This document shows, one piece after another, positions 43,179-51,168 of a stretch of DNA of 54,108 bases. Both the position numbers and the translations under genes were made by a program. Source of the DNA: Bryobacteraceae bacterium (GTDB lineage: Bacteria > Acidobacteriota > Terriglobia > Bryobacterales > Bryobacteraceae); the NCBI GenBank assembly GCA_025980665.1, contig JAICXC010000017.1:1-54108 (forward strand), in the 5' to 3' direction. The first letter of the stretch is position 1, and every line of letters begins with the position of its first letter. A model generated the notes under the pieces. It worked only from the letters and a program-made list of their open reading frames with translations, had not been told where the DNA came from and did no database searches.

Positions 43179-43565
43179 ATGGATGCGCTCGCCAACTTTG
43201 TCACAATCTTTCATCTGGCATATTTCGTCTTCGTTGTAGGGGGCTTCACGGCTATTCTTGCGCGCCAGTCAAGGTGGGTTTTCAACCTCTGGTTCCGAAT
43301 GGTTCACCTGCTTTCGATATGGTTCGTTCTCGCCGAAGACGTGATTGGGTTCAACTGCCCTCTTAACGTTATGGAAAGCTCTTTGCGCGCACCCGAGACC
43401 GGAGGAACTGAAGCGTCAGCGGGGTTTGGGTACTTACTCGATCAACTTCTTCATCACACAATCTCCGCGCGGGTGCTGGATGCCATGTATTGGACGCTGG
43501 GCGTGGCCTCGGCGCTGCTACTCGTCTTGGTTCCACCGCGTTTTCCGTCAACCGCTAAGCCTTGA
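43179..43565 (+). CDS. DUF2784 membrane protein
   Basis: A 128-residue DUF2784 protein with three to four transmembrane helices ('FVTIFHLAYFVFVVGGFTAI', 'FRMVHLLSIWFVLAEDVIGF', 'VLDAMYWTLGVASALLLVLV') and the family hallmarks 'NCPLNVMES' and 'DQLLHH'. The role of the family is unknown. It is transcribed against the operons on both sides and its TGA stop lies in the first bases of direct repeat P copy 1, so it is the cargo of the first repeat-bounded segment. Confidence 0.87.
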   Translation: MDALANFVTIFHLAYFVFVVGGFTAILARQSRWVFNLWFRMVHLLSIWFVLAEDVIGFNCPLNVMESSLRAPETGGTEASAGFGYLLDQLLHHTISARVLDAMYWTLGVASALLLVLVPPRFPSTAKP

Positions 43566-43623
43566 TTTCGGTCCACAAGCGGTCACGCAGGCGCTGGGAG
43601 GCGGCGGATTGCGGGGCGAACCA
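43561..43623. repeat. direct repeat P, copy 1 (truncated potD tail)
   Basis: 63 bp with about 92% identity (5 differences) to 44206-44268. Read on the minus strand it encodes the last 20 or so residues of the PotD-like binding protein ('SAASQRLRDR'...) with its own TAG stop at 43557-43555. Four of the five base differences are synonymous and the fifth is Met to Leu, so this copy diverged while still part of a working gene. Confidence 0.8.
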
Positions 43624-43638
43624 CCCTCCTCGAACCAG

Positions 43639-43700
43639 GCGGCATCAGGGAGGCAGTCTAATCTTCAGTCGATCGCGTGCGAGCAAGTACGCCCATAGGT
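43639..43700. repeat. direct repeat U, copy 2 (truncated cdaA start)
   Basis: Diverged copy of 43050-43114, including the TGATG junction with a cdaA-like ATG that is cut off after two codons. The encoded tail reads 'LLARDRLKIRLPP', close to copy 1 at the protein level. It abuts repeat P copy 1 with only 15 bp between. Confidence 0.7.
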
Positions 43701-43734
43701 CTTATTGGCGGGTAGCACGTACAATGGGGAGCAG

Positions 43735-43971
43735 ATGCTCCTCAGAGCGAAAAGCCTTCAGCCCCTACTCGTCGTCCTGTGTCTCCTAGCGGTGCTGGTG
43801 GCGGCACTGACCCCTGCTGCATCCGGCTTTCTCCTCGTTTTCCTCGTTCCACTATTGTGCTTATTCGCTGCTATTGTCGCCGTTTCAGCTCGAATTGCTG
43901 ACGAATGCGTCCAACTGCCGCTTCTTCCCAATCTTCCAGTCTTTTCATCCCTGCCGCCTCCCGGACGATAG
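43735..43971 (+). CDS. small hydrophobic protein
   Basis: A 78-residue frame with GGGGAG four bases before the ATG. It has two adjacent hydrophobic stretches (about 8-24, 29-50; 'LLVVLCLLAVLVAALTPAAS', 'FLLVFLVPLLCLFAAIVAVS') and a Pro/Leu-rich end (LPLLPNLPVFSSLPPPGR). The absence of charged residues in the helices and the good ribosome site favour a real membrane peptide, but no family is recognised. Confidence 0.55.
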   Translation: MLLRAKSLQPLLVVLCLLAVLVAALTPAASGFLLVFLVPLLCLFAAIVAVSARIADECVQLPLLPNLPVFSSLPPPGR

Positions 43972-44045
43972 ACCTTCCCCGACAAACGCCAGTTAACTAC
44001 TGGCCCCGAAAGATCGTTTCGTCTGCACGCGGGGAGCTTGTGTCC

Positions 44046-44210
44046 GTGAAAGATAAACTGCGCAAAATACTGCTAATTGGTGCGCTGGCTGCCGGCTCGC
44101 TCATTGGGATGCCAATGCCTCCGGAAGAAATCGAGGAGCTTCTCGGTGGGATGAATCAACCGAAGACTGAACTAGTCATCACTGAAGAGAAGGATGAGCC
44201 TATGTCTTGA
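44046..44210 (+). CDS. small secreted or membrane-anchored protein
   Basis: A 54-residue frame starting at a GTG (a second GTG lies two codons earlier at 44040), with GGGGAG upstream. It begins with a signal-like segment (KDKLRKILLIGALAAGSLIG) followed by an acidic, Pro-rich tail ('MPPEEIEELLGGMNQPKTEL'). It lies 74 bp beyond the preceding small gene and its stop falls in repeat P copy 2, overlapping the potD 3' end by 11 bp. The layout suggests an exported peptide; the function is unknown. Confidence 0.6.
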   Translation: MKDKLRKILLIGALAAGSLIGMPMPPEEIEELLGGMNQPKTELVITEEKDEPMS

Positions 44211-45240
44211 TTTCTGTCCACATGCGGTCGCGTAGGCGCTGGGAGGCGGCGGATTGGGGGGCGAACCATTCGCCGCGTGCCAAGATTTCGGCGGACGGGT
44301 AGAGCACAGGGTCCGAGCGCAAGGATTCGGGCAAATACTGCTGAGCTGCGCCATTGCATGCCGCCGTGCGGGTCGTCTCGACGATGGCTGCAGCCACTTG
44401 GGGACGCAGCAAATAGTTGATGAAGCGGTGTGCGGATTCCGCTCGGGTGCTCTCGCGCAGGATCGCGACGTTATCGGCATAGCGTGGGAAGCCTTCGGAT
44501 GGGAACAAGAAGGCGAGCTTCGACACACTTACACCCTCGGTCCGCTCGGAGGCCGCTGCGATGGCCTGGGCGGCCGTGACGGCCCAGGCCTGGGCCGCTG
44601 CAACATCGCCCGCGATCAACTGATCCCGGACCTCGGCATTCAAATACGCTCGAACCAGGGGCTTCTGCGCGATGGCTCGCTGTTGAGCGGCCTTGAGCTG
44701 GTTCGGGTCGCCGGAGTTGATTGAATACCCCAGCGTCTTTAAGCAAGCTGCGAAGACTTCTGGCGGGTCGTCGAGCATGGTGAGCTTTCCCGCCAATCGT
44801 GAATCCCACAAATCCGACCAGGCCTGCGGGGTCCATCGCAAACTTTTCTGATAAACGATCCCGGTGGCACCGTGCATATAGGGGACCGACCATTCGAGGC
44901 CGGGATCCCAAGGTGGCTGCTGGAACTGCGGGCCGAGGTTGCTGAGATTGGGCAGCCAGTCGTGATTGAGTCGCGCGAGGAGGCCCATGTCGCGCATCGG
45001 CTGGATGTATTCGGCCGAAGGAAAGATCACGTCCCAGCCCGAGTTACCGGTCATAACCTTGGCAAGCATCTCCGGAACGCTCTCGTAGGTGCCGTAGCGA
45101 ACACGAATGCCAAATTCGCGCTCGAAGTTGGGGATGGTATCGGGTGCGACGTAATCGGACCAGTTGAAAATGTTCAATCGTGGCCCACGATTACAAGCGG
45201 CAGCAACAGCGCCGCCAATGAGGAAGGTTCGCCGGTTCAC
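44200..45240 (-). CDS. potD: spermidine/putrescine-type ABC transporter substrate-binding protein
   Basis: A 346-residue extracytoplasmic binding protein: 'LNIFNWSDYVAPDTIPNFER', 'VRYGTYESVPEMLAKVMTG', 'WDVIFPSAEYIQPM', 'PYMHGATGIVYQKS', the pattern of polyamine-binding PotD/PotF proteins. The N-terminus (MNRRTFLIGGAVAAAC) has twin Arg and a Cys after AAA, suggesting a Tat-exported lipoprotein. The ATG overlaps the potC stop (ATGA). The exact ligand is inferred. Its last codons match repeat P; a diverged truncated copy of them lies at 43555-43623. Confidence 0.9.
   Translation of the reverse strand: MNRRTFLIGGAVAAACNRGPRLNIFNWSDYVAPDTIPNFEREFGIRVRYGTYESVPEMLAKVMTGNSGWDVIFPSAEYIQPMRDMGLLARLNHDWLPNLSNLGPQFQQPPWDPGLEWSVPYMHGATGIVYQKSLRWTPQAWSDLWDSRLAGKLTMLDDPPEVFAACLKTLGYSINSGDPNQLKAAQQRAIAQKPLVRAYLNAEVRDQLIAGDVAAAQAWAVTAAQAIAAASERTEGVSVSKLAFLFPSEGFPRYADNVAILRESTRAESAHRFINYLLRPQVAAAIVETTRTAACNGAAQQYLPESLRSDPVLYPSAEILARGEWFAPQSAASQRLRDRMWTEIKT
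44206..44268. repeat. direct repeat P, copy 2 (intact potD tail)
   Basis: The functional copy of the 63-bp P repeat, within the end of potD. The plus-strand bases CTTGA at its left edge also give the stop of the small gene at 44046-44210, exactly as copy 1 gives the DUF2784 stop. Confidence 0.8.
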
Positions 45241-45995
45241 GTTTTGCGAAGCCTTTCCGACAGCATGATCAACATGCCCAGGCCGAACACCACCAGCGTC
45301 GAGACAGCGTTGAGGGCCGGATTAACACCGCGCCGAGCCATGGCATAGATCACCATGGGCAGCGTCTGGGAGTCGACGCCGGCAACCAGGCTGGTGATCA
45401 CGTAGTCATCGATCGACACCGTAAAGGCAAGCATGGCCGCCGCCGCAATCGCAGGGACAAGATATGGCAGTGTAACGCGGTAAAAGGCTCCGAGTTCGGT
45501 CGCCCCCAAATCGAGCGCGGCTTCCTCCAGGGTGCGGTCGTAGCTGCGCAAGCGCGCCAGCACCACGACGACGACGTAGGCCAGCGAGAAGCCGACGTGC
45601 GCCAGAATCACGGTGTGCATCCCTAGACGGAGGTGCGCAAAACGAAAGACCCACTGAAACAACGCGAGCAGCGAAGCTCCCGTCACGATTTCCGGCGTGA
45701 CCAACGATAGATACATTGATCCCGACAACCAAGCCGAGCCGCGTTTCCACAGACCGTAAGCTGCGAGCGTGCCGATGATCGTCGCGAGCGCCGTGGCGAC
45801 AATGGCGATGATCAGACTGTTCAGGGAGGACTCGATCAGATTGCCGTCATGGGCGACCGCCCGGTACCACTGGAGCGAGAATCTCTCCCAAACGGCGAAT
45901 CGCGAGGAGTTAAAGCTGAACACCGCGAGGATCAACAAGGGCACGTGCAAAAAAGCATAGGCGAATACCGCGTACACGGCGAGTCCCCGCTTCAT
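45237..45995 (-). CDS. potC: polyamine ABC transporter permease PotC
   Basis: A 252-residue permease with six transmembrane helices and the EAA loop 'LEEAALDLGATELGAFYRVT' that contacts the ATPase. 'AVYAVFAYAFLHVPLLILAV' and 'TVSIDDYVITSLVAG' are characteristic of PotC. The ATG at 45995 makes an ATGA overlap with potB; the open frame upstream of it lies within potB. It is coupled to potD by another ATGA. Confidence 0.93.
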   Translation of the reverse strand: MKRGLAVYAVFAYAFLHVPLLILAVFSFNSSRFAVWERFSLQWYRAVAHDGNLIESSLNSLIIAIVATALATIIGTLAAYGLWKRGSAWLSGSMYLSLVTPEIVTGASLLALFQWVFRFAHLRLGMHTVILAHVGFSLAYVVVVVLARLRSYDRTLEEAALDLGATELGAFYRVTLPYLVPAIAAAAMLAFTVSIDDYVITSLVAGVDSQTLPMVIYAMARRGVNPALNAVSTLVVFGLGMLIMLSERLRKT

Positions 45996-46816
45996 AACAT
46001 CTCCTCGCCTCGCTTGCGAGCGGCGAACAAGAGCACCATCGCGATAGCCATCAGCGCCAAGGACAAAGCCGCGCCGAACGGCCAATCGCGCGAGGCCGTG
46101 AACTGATTCTGCACCAGGTTGCCGATCATCACGGTCTTGCTGCCGCCCAATAAGTCCGAGGTCAGGTAGGTGCCGAGACAGGGCACGAATACCAGGATCG
46201 CGCCCGCGCGGATCCCTGGGGCGCACAGCGGAAAAGTTACGCGCACCAGGGTATCCCGGGGCCGTGCGCCGAGGTCGGCTGCGGCTTCGAGCAGACTCGG
46301 GTCTAATCGCTCCAGCGTTGCGTACAGTGGGAGAACCATGAACGGCAGGAATCCATACACCAAGCCTAGGATCACGGCTCCGTCGTTATACAGCAACGAA
46401 AGCGGCTCGCGGATGATGCGCAGTGCCTGCAAAAGCGAGTTAAGGATGCCGGTGTCGCGCAGGAGAAACATCCAGGCGTAGGTGCGGATCAGGAAGCTGG
46501 TCCAGAACGGCAGGATTACGAGACTCAGGTACAGGTTCTTGCGCGATCCCGAGCGCGCGATGAACATCGCCAGGGGGAATCCCAGGACCAGGCACAGCGC
46601 AGTCGCAACGGCGGCGATCCAGAAAGATCGCAGGAAGATGACAGCGTAAACGGGATCCCAAAGGCGCGTGAAGTTTTCGATGGTCCAGGGAAGTTCGACG
46701 CCGCCATATGCGCCGCGCGTGAGAAGGCTGTAAACCATGATGATGGCGAGCGGCGCCAGCATGGTGACCGCCATCAGAATCGCCGTCGGCGCGAGGAAGA
46801 TGTTACGAAGCTTCAC
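45992..46816 (-). CDS. potB: polyamine ABC transporter permease PotB
   Basis: A 274-residue permease, six transmembrane helices, with the EAA loop 'LLEAAADLGARPRDTLVRVT' and the PotB-like 'LPFWTSFLIRTYAWMFLLRD' and 'LVFVPCLGTYLTSDLLGG'. It pairs with PotC in the membrane. It follows potA by 12 bp and overlaps potC. Confidence 0.94.
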   Translation of the reverse strand: MKLRNIFLAPTAILMAVTMLAPLAIIMVYSLLTRGAYGGVELPWTIENFTRLWDPVYAVIFLRSFWIAAVATALCLVLGFPLAMFIARSGSRKNLYLSLVILPFWTSFLIRTYAWMFLLRDTGILNSLLQALRIIREPLSLLYNDGAVILGLVYGFLPFMVLPLYATLERLDPSLLEAAADLGARPRDTLVRVTFPLCAPGIRAGAILVFVPCLGTYLTSDLLGGSKTVMIGNLVQNQFTASRDWPFGAALSLALMAIAMVLLFAARKRGEEML

Positions 46817-46828
46817 ACCGAACCTCGT

Positions 46829-47782
46829 CTACACATGAATCTCATCCACCGAGTTCCACGTGACACAGACGGTCTGACCGCTTTGCAACGTCGATCCGGG
46901 CGGGACTTGGGCAGCGATCAGCTCCCCGCCCTCGGTGAGGGTCATCGCAATATGACAAAACGAACCCAAATAGGTCACACCGGTGACTACAGCTTTTCTT
47001 CCCTCCGGGCAAATACTTACCGCTTCAGGGCGAACGCCGATGCCGTCGATCCAATTCATCGCGCCCAGAAAATCGGCGACGAAGCGCGATCGCGGCTGAG
47101 CATAGATTTCACGCGGTGTGCCGACTTGTTCCAGAGCGCCCCCGTTCATCACGGCGATCTGATCGGACATAGACAGCGCTTCTTCCTGGTCATGGGTCAC
47201 GAACAGGAACGTGACTCCGACGCGGCGCTGCAGATCGCGCAGTTCTACCCGAACCTGCTTGCGTAGTTGGGGATCTAGTGCAGACAGCGGCTCGTCGAGC
47301 AACAGAACATCGGGCTCAAGGACGATAGCACGCGCCAGCGCTACTCTTTGGCGCTCGCCTCCTGAGAGCTCCGACGGTTTTCGCGAAGCCTTCGCTTCGA
47401 GGTGGACTTGTTTCAGGACGTCCAGGACACGTTTAATGTCGTCTGTCCCCTTTTTGTGACGAAGTCCGAATTCAACGTTGCCCTGGACGCTGAGATGAGG
47501 AAAGAGCGCGTAGCTCTGAAAAACCGTATTGACGTTGCGCCGGTAGGGCGGCAGAGAGTCGATGCGCTGACGGTTCAGCCACACCTCGCCGGTGGTGGGG
47601 GTTTCAAATCCGGCGACCATCCGGAGGATGGTGGTCTTGCCGCATCCCGAGGGTCCCAGGAGCGAAAAGAACGCTCCTCGGGGGATTTCCAGAGAAACAT
47701 CCGCAACCGCCCGCTGCGTCGCGAAATCTTTGGATACGCGGCGCAGCTCCAATATTGTATCGTGCGCCGTCTGCTGGGGCAT
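46829..47782 (-). CDS. potA: polyamine ABC transporter ATPase PotA
   Basis: A 317-residue ABC ATPase: Walker A 'LLGPSGCGKTTILRMVAGFE', Q-loop 'VFQSYALFPHLSV', signature 'LSGGERQRVALARA', Walker B 'LLLDEPLSALD', switch His 'FVTHDQEEALSMSD', then a shortened C-terminal TOBE/OB domain (about 245-315, 'IGVRPEAVSI'). It lies 10 bp after the sigma factor gene and leads potABCD. Confidence 0.94.
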   Translation of the reverse strand: MPQQTAHDTILELRRVSKDFATQRAVADVSLEIPRGAFFSLLGPSGCGKTTILRMVAGFETPTTGEVWLNRQRIDSLPPYRRNVNTVFQSYALFPHLSVQGNVEFGLRHKKGTDDIKRVLDVLKQVHLEAKASRKPSELSGGERQRVALARAIVLEPDVLLLDEPLSALDPQLRKQVRVELRDLQRRVGVTFLFVTHDQEEALSMSDQIAVMNGGALEQVGTPREIYAQPRSRFVADFLGAMNWIDGIGVRPEAVSICPEGRKAVVTGVTYLGSFCHIAMTLTEGGELIAAQVPPGSTLQSGQTVCVTWNSVDEIHV

Positions 47783-47792
47783 TCACCCCAGT

Positions 47793-48254
47793 TTAAGCGG
47801 CGATCGCCAACTGTGCGCGAATACCCTGCCGGATGCGCAGCATACGTACGCGAATGCCGGTGGAGCTGATGCCCTCGTCGTGCGCCATTTCCTCCGCTGA
47901 GTAGCCTTGAAGGCTTTTCTCAAGCAGCGCTCGGTCGCGTTTAGGGCACAGATCGAGGATGCGGCGTATCTCGATCTGCTCTTCGAGACTCATGGTATAC
48001 GACGGATCGACGCCATCTAGCGGGAGCACGGGCGGCGTTCGGAATCGCGCGCGAAAAAGATTGCGGGCAATCGAGTTGACCCAGAAGCTCACCATGGACG
48101 GGTCGCGCAACTGATCGCGATATTCCCACCCACGCGCCCAGGCGGCCTGTGCGATTTCTTCGGCTTCATCAACGGCAGCGCCGCGGGACAACAGAAAGCG
48201 GCGAGTGGCACTGTATCCGTTCTGGAACGCATCAGAGTACTCGGTTCGTTTCAT
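47793..48254 (-). CDS. ECF-type RNA polymerase sigma factor
   Basis: A 153-residue sigma-70 family protein with region 2 ('DEAEEIAQAAWARGWEYRDQ', 'MVSFWVNSIARNLFRARFR') and region 4 ('RRILDLCPKRDRALLEKSLQ', 'SAEEMAHDEGISSTGIRVRM'). No anti-sigma gene is adjacent. It is only 10 bp ahead of potA on the same strand, an unusual neighbour for a polyamine transporter, so the sigma factor may direct this operon or simply share its promoter. Confidence 0.88.
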   Translation of the reverse strand: MKRTEYSDAFQNGYSATRRFLLSRGAAVDEAEEIAQAAWARGWEYRDQLRDPSMVSFWVNSIARNLFRARFRTPPVLPLDGVDPSYTMSLEEQIEIRRILDLCPKRDRALLEKSLQGYSAEEMAHDEGISSTGIRVRMLRIRQGIRAQLAIAA

Positions 48255-48376
48255 GCATTTCCCTTAGTGCAATCCGGGGACCAAGGTTAAACCCTTGCAT
48301 TTTCAATCGGCGAGTTTCTAAGGTGAGTAAAACTTACCGAGTGGACTGCTGGATTTGTTCATCCGATGGACGTTCT

Positions 48377-49327
48377 ATGACATTGCGTCCATATTCGGTC
48401 ACTTGTTTTCTACTTTTTAGCATAGGGACGGCCTCTGCGGAATCGCACCCCGCGTGGTGGCGCTATGCTTCGCCGGAGGCAACGGCGCTAGTGGGAATTC
48501 AGTGGGAGCATCTGCGGTCTTCCCCGTTCGCAGGGGCGATTTCCGGCGAATTGAGCGGCCCTGACGGTCTCGGATTTCCGGATCTGGATTGTCTGAAGGA
48601 AGCCCGCCAATTTGTGATTTCGTCGCCCGTACTCTTGGCGATGGCCGCGGGGGACTTTCCCGCAACGATGGTTCGAGGGCAAGCGCTCCAAAAAGGACTG
48701 AAGCGGGCTGTCTATCACGACGTCGAAATTTGGGTGACTCCCGGTAAAGAGACATTGAGCCTGGCACGGATGAACGACCAACTAGTGCTGCTGGCCCGGT
48801 TGAAGAACCTGCAGGATGCCATCGATCGAAGTCTGCTGGAGGAATCGAAGCGCGGATTTTCGCCGCTACTGGCAAAGGCCGCACGGTATTCCAAAGATGA
48901 CCTGTGGGTGGTGGCCACTAGCCTGCCCGATGTTCTGGCCGAGCGATTCATTCCGATCGATGCCGGGGCGGAAGGATTCGAAGGTGGCATATCGCTCGCA
49001 AGCGGATTGAAGTTGGAGGCCGTTTTTGCTACCTCGTCCGCGGAGGCCGCGAACCAGCTGGTGGACAAAATGAAAGAAACACTGGTTTCGCTGCCGCTAG
49101 CGACCCGCGGAATCGAAATCCGCATCGATCAAAATAATGTGACTCTGTCCATGGCGATTTCGGAAGCGCAATTGGCGGCAGGGTTAAAGACATCCACACC
49201 GGTTGTGGCCAAAGGAGCGCCTAAACCCGAAGCCAAGATTGAACGCGTGGCGGCCAAGCCGGCGGAACCGCAGATGATCCACATTTACGGCCTGGATGAG
49301 GGACCCCGTGTAATTGTGATGCGTTAG
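48377..49327 (+). CDS. secreted hypothetical protein
   Basis: A 316-residue protein with a signal peptide (PYSVTCFLLFSIGTASAESH, cut after ASA). The mature part ('WRYASPEATALVGIQWEHLR', 'DLDCLKEARQFVISSPVLLA', 'IWVTPGKETLSLARMNDQLV', 'VVATSLPDVLAERFIPIDAG') resembles acidobacterial exported proteins with a DUF3352-like layout; a Lys/Ala/Pro-rich linker precedes the C-terminus. The ATG at 48377 is preferred to a frame start at 48149 that overlaps the divergent sigma factor. Its stop overlaps that of fabH by 4 bp, tail to tail. Confidence 0.7.
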   Translation: MTLRPYSVTCFLLFSIGTASAESHPAWWRYASPEATALVGIQWEHLRSSPFAGAISGELSGPDGLGFPDLDCLKEARQFVISSPVLLAMAAGDFPATMVRGQALQKGLKRAVYHDVEIWVTPGKETLSLARMNDQLVLLARLKNLQDAIDRSLLEESKRGFSPLLAKAARYSKDDLWVVATSLPDVLAERFIPIDAGAEGFEGGISLASGLKLEAVFATSSAEAANQLVDKMKETLVSLPLATRGIEIRIDQNNVTLSMAISEAQLAAGLKTSTPVVAKGAPKPEAKIERVAAKPAEPQMIHIYGLDEGPRVIVMR

Positions 49328-50310
49328 TACGACCAACGCCACAGATTAGCGCCGACGGTAAAGCCCGCCCCCACCGCGGTGAAAAGAACAATATCGCCCT
49401 TCTTTAGTTTGCCGCTTTCAATCGCGTCACGCGTAGCCAGAGGAATGGTCGCGCCCGTGGTGTTGCCGTAACGGTCGATATTGATGATCACGCGCTCGCA
49501 ATCGATACCCAGGCGTTCGGCGATGGCGGTAATAATCCGGCGATTGGCTTGATGCGGGATTAACAGCTTCACATCTTTGATGGTGAGATTGTGCCGGTTG
49601 AGTAGTTCAGTGCAGATGTCATACATCTTGCGCACCGCATACTTGAAAACCTGCTGGCCGTCCTGCTTCACATAGTGGAGATGCTGGCTAACGGTATCGG
49701 CACTGGCAGGCAGGCGGCTTCCGCCCGCGGGCATCTTGAGATAGTCGCCACCCGACCCGTCGATCTCATTGAGGAATCCAATGAAGCCGTCTTCCTCCTC
49801 GGATGGCTCGAGCAACATAGCGCCGGCTCCGTCGCCAAACAGCACGCAGGTATTGCGATCGGTGTAGTCGATAATCCGCGACATGGTGTCAGCCCCGATC
49901 ACCAGGACTTTTTTGTGTGTGCCGCATTTAATCAAATGAGCAGCCGTAGTGAGTCCGTAGACGAACCCAGAGCAAGCCGCGACCAGATCGAATCCCCAGG
50001 CGTGCTTCGCGCCGAGCTGATGCTGCACCAAGCAAGCCGTGGACGGAAACATCATGTCGGGAGTAACTGTGCAGATCAGGATCGCATCGAGTTCGCCGCC
50101 GTCGATGCCCCGCTGTTCGAGCGCTGCGCGAGCGGCCTTGACCGCCATGTCCGAAGTCGCGACGCCCGCTTGGGCGATGTGGCGCTCGGAGATCCCAACG
50201 CGCTGCAGGATCCATTCATCGCTGGTCTCGACCATCTTTTCGAGATCGTGGTTGGTGAGCACGCCGGGCGGCACGTAACAGCCGAGCGAACTAATCTTAA
50301 CTCCCGACAT
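49324..50310 (-). CDS. fabH: 3-oxoacyl-ACP synthase III (FabH)
   Basis: A 328-residue condensing enzyme that starts fatty acid synthesis from acyl-CoA and malonyl-ACP. The Cys-His-Asn triad is visible: Cys113 in 'VAACSGFVYGL', His253 in 'IPHQANRRII' and Asn283 in 'RYGNTTGATIP'. 'SLGCYVPPGVLTNHDLEKMV' and 'DEWILQRVGISERH' mark the N-terminus. The ATG at 50310 is used; the long open frame above it covers the divergent SprT gene. GGAG lies close before the ATG. No other fab gene is in the window. Confidence 0.95.
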   Translation of the reverse strand: MSGVKISSLGCYVPPGVLTNHDLEKMVETSDEWILQRVGISERHIAQAGVATSDMAVKAARAALEQRGIDGGELDAILICTVTPDMMFPSTACLVQHQLGAKHAWGFDLVAACSGFVYGLTTAAHLIKCGTHKKVLVIGADTMSRIIDYTDRNTCVLFGDGAGAMLLEPSEEEDGFIGFLNEIDGSGGDYLKMPAGGSRLPASADTVSQHLHYVKQDGQQVFKYAVRKMYDICTELLNRHNLTIKDVKLLIPHQANRRIITAIAERLGIDCERVIINIDRYGNTTGATIPLATRDAIESGKLKKGDIVLFTAVGAGFTVGANLWRWSY

Positions 50311-50367
50311 CACTCCTGGCAAGTCCGTCTCCTTAAGTACAACGCTCCATGTTACCTTTCGTAGGAG

Positions 50368-51102
50368 ATGTTCGTCGAGAGCCCAGTGCTCGATATCGCG
50401 TGGGAGCCGACTAGGCCAGCCACGCCAGAACAGATTTACGCGCGCGTGTTCCGGCGGATGAAACCGCGCACTCCCCTGCCCTCGATCGAAGTTCAGGTGC
50501 GGCGCTACGCGAATGCGAACGCGCAAATCCGTCTGCACGAAGGCACGCTGCGGGTGCGGATGGCGGACACGCTGGCCAGTGCGCCGGAGAGCGTCCATGA
50601 GGCGCTTGCCGAGATTCTTCTTTCGAAGTTGTTCCGCCGCCCGGTTCCGGCAGCCAGCAACGACCGCTATAGGCGATATCTCAACCGGCGCGATGTTCGC
50701 CACAGCCTCGACCTGGTGAAGAATATCCGCGGACGCAAGCGGGTGGAACCGCCACAGGGGAAGCACTTCGATCTGGTGGAGGTGTTCGAGGAATTGAATT
50801 TGCGGTATTTTTTCGGATTGATGGCGCGGCCGTCGCTAGGCTGGAGCAAACAAGCGTCGCGTACGACGCTGGGGCATTACGATCCCCCGCACAATGCCAT
50901 CGTGATCAGCCGGATCCTGGACCGGCCAGGCACGCCGAGGCTGGCGTTAGAGTACGTGATGTATCACGAGATGCTGCATCTGCGGCATCCCGCAGAGCAC
51001 CAAGGCTCACGGCGGTGCGTGCATACCCGGGCGTTTAAGAATGCAGAGCAGCAGTTCGAACGACTGAAGGAAGCTAAGGCACTCCTTCGGAAGCTGCCGT
51101 AG
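50368..51102 (+). CDS. SprT-like zinc metallopeptidase-domain protein
   Basis: A 244-residue cytosolic protein with a C-terminal SprT-like domain: the zinc motif HExxH in 'YVMYHEMLHLRHP' (about 195-207) and a distal His in 'GSRRCVHTRAFKNAEQQF', plus 'FEELNLRYFFGLMARPSLGW'. The N-terminal ~110 residues are Arg-rich and of unknown fold. SprT/Spartan relatives act on DNA-protein crosslinks, but bacterial members are uncharacterised. It is divergent from fabH, 57 bp apart. Confidence 0.82.
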   Translation: MFVESPVLDIAWEPTRPATPEQIYARVFRRMKPRTPLPSIEVQVRRYANANAQIRLHEGTLRVRMADTLASAPESVHEALAEILLSKLFRRPVPAASNDRYRRYLNRRDVRHSLDLVKNIRGRKRVEPPQGKHFDLVEVFEELNLRYFFGLMARPSLGWSKQASRTTLGHYDPPHNAIVISRILDRPGTPRLALEYVMYHEMLHLRHPAEHQGSRRCVHTRAFKNAEQQFERLKEAKALLRKLP

Positions 51103-51168
51103 AAACCTGGAAACGGCGGGCTGCGTCCAGGCATCCCGAGAATTCCGAGGTATTTCGCGCGATCGGCA

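Noticed and set aside
50311..50766. Long N-terminal extension of the fabH frame
   Set aside because: It lies antisense to the SprT-like gene, while FabH has its full normal length from the ATG at 50310.
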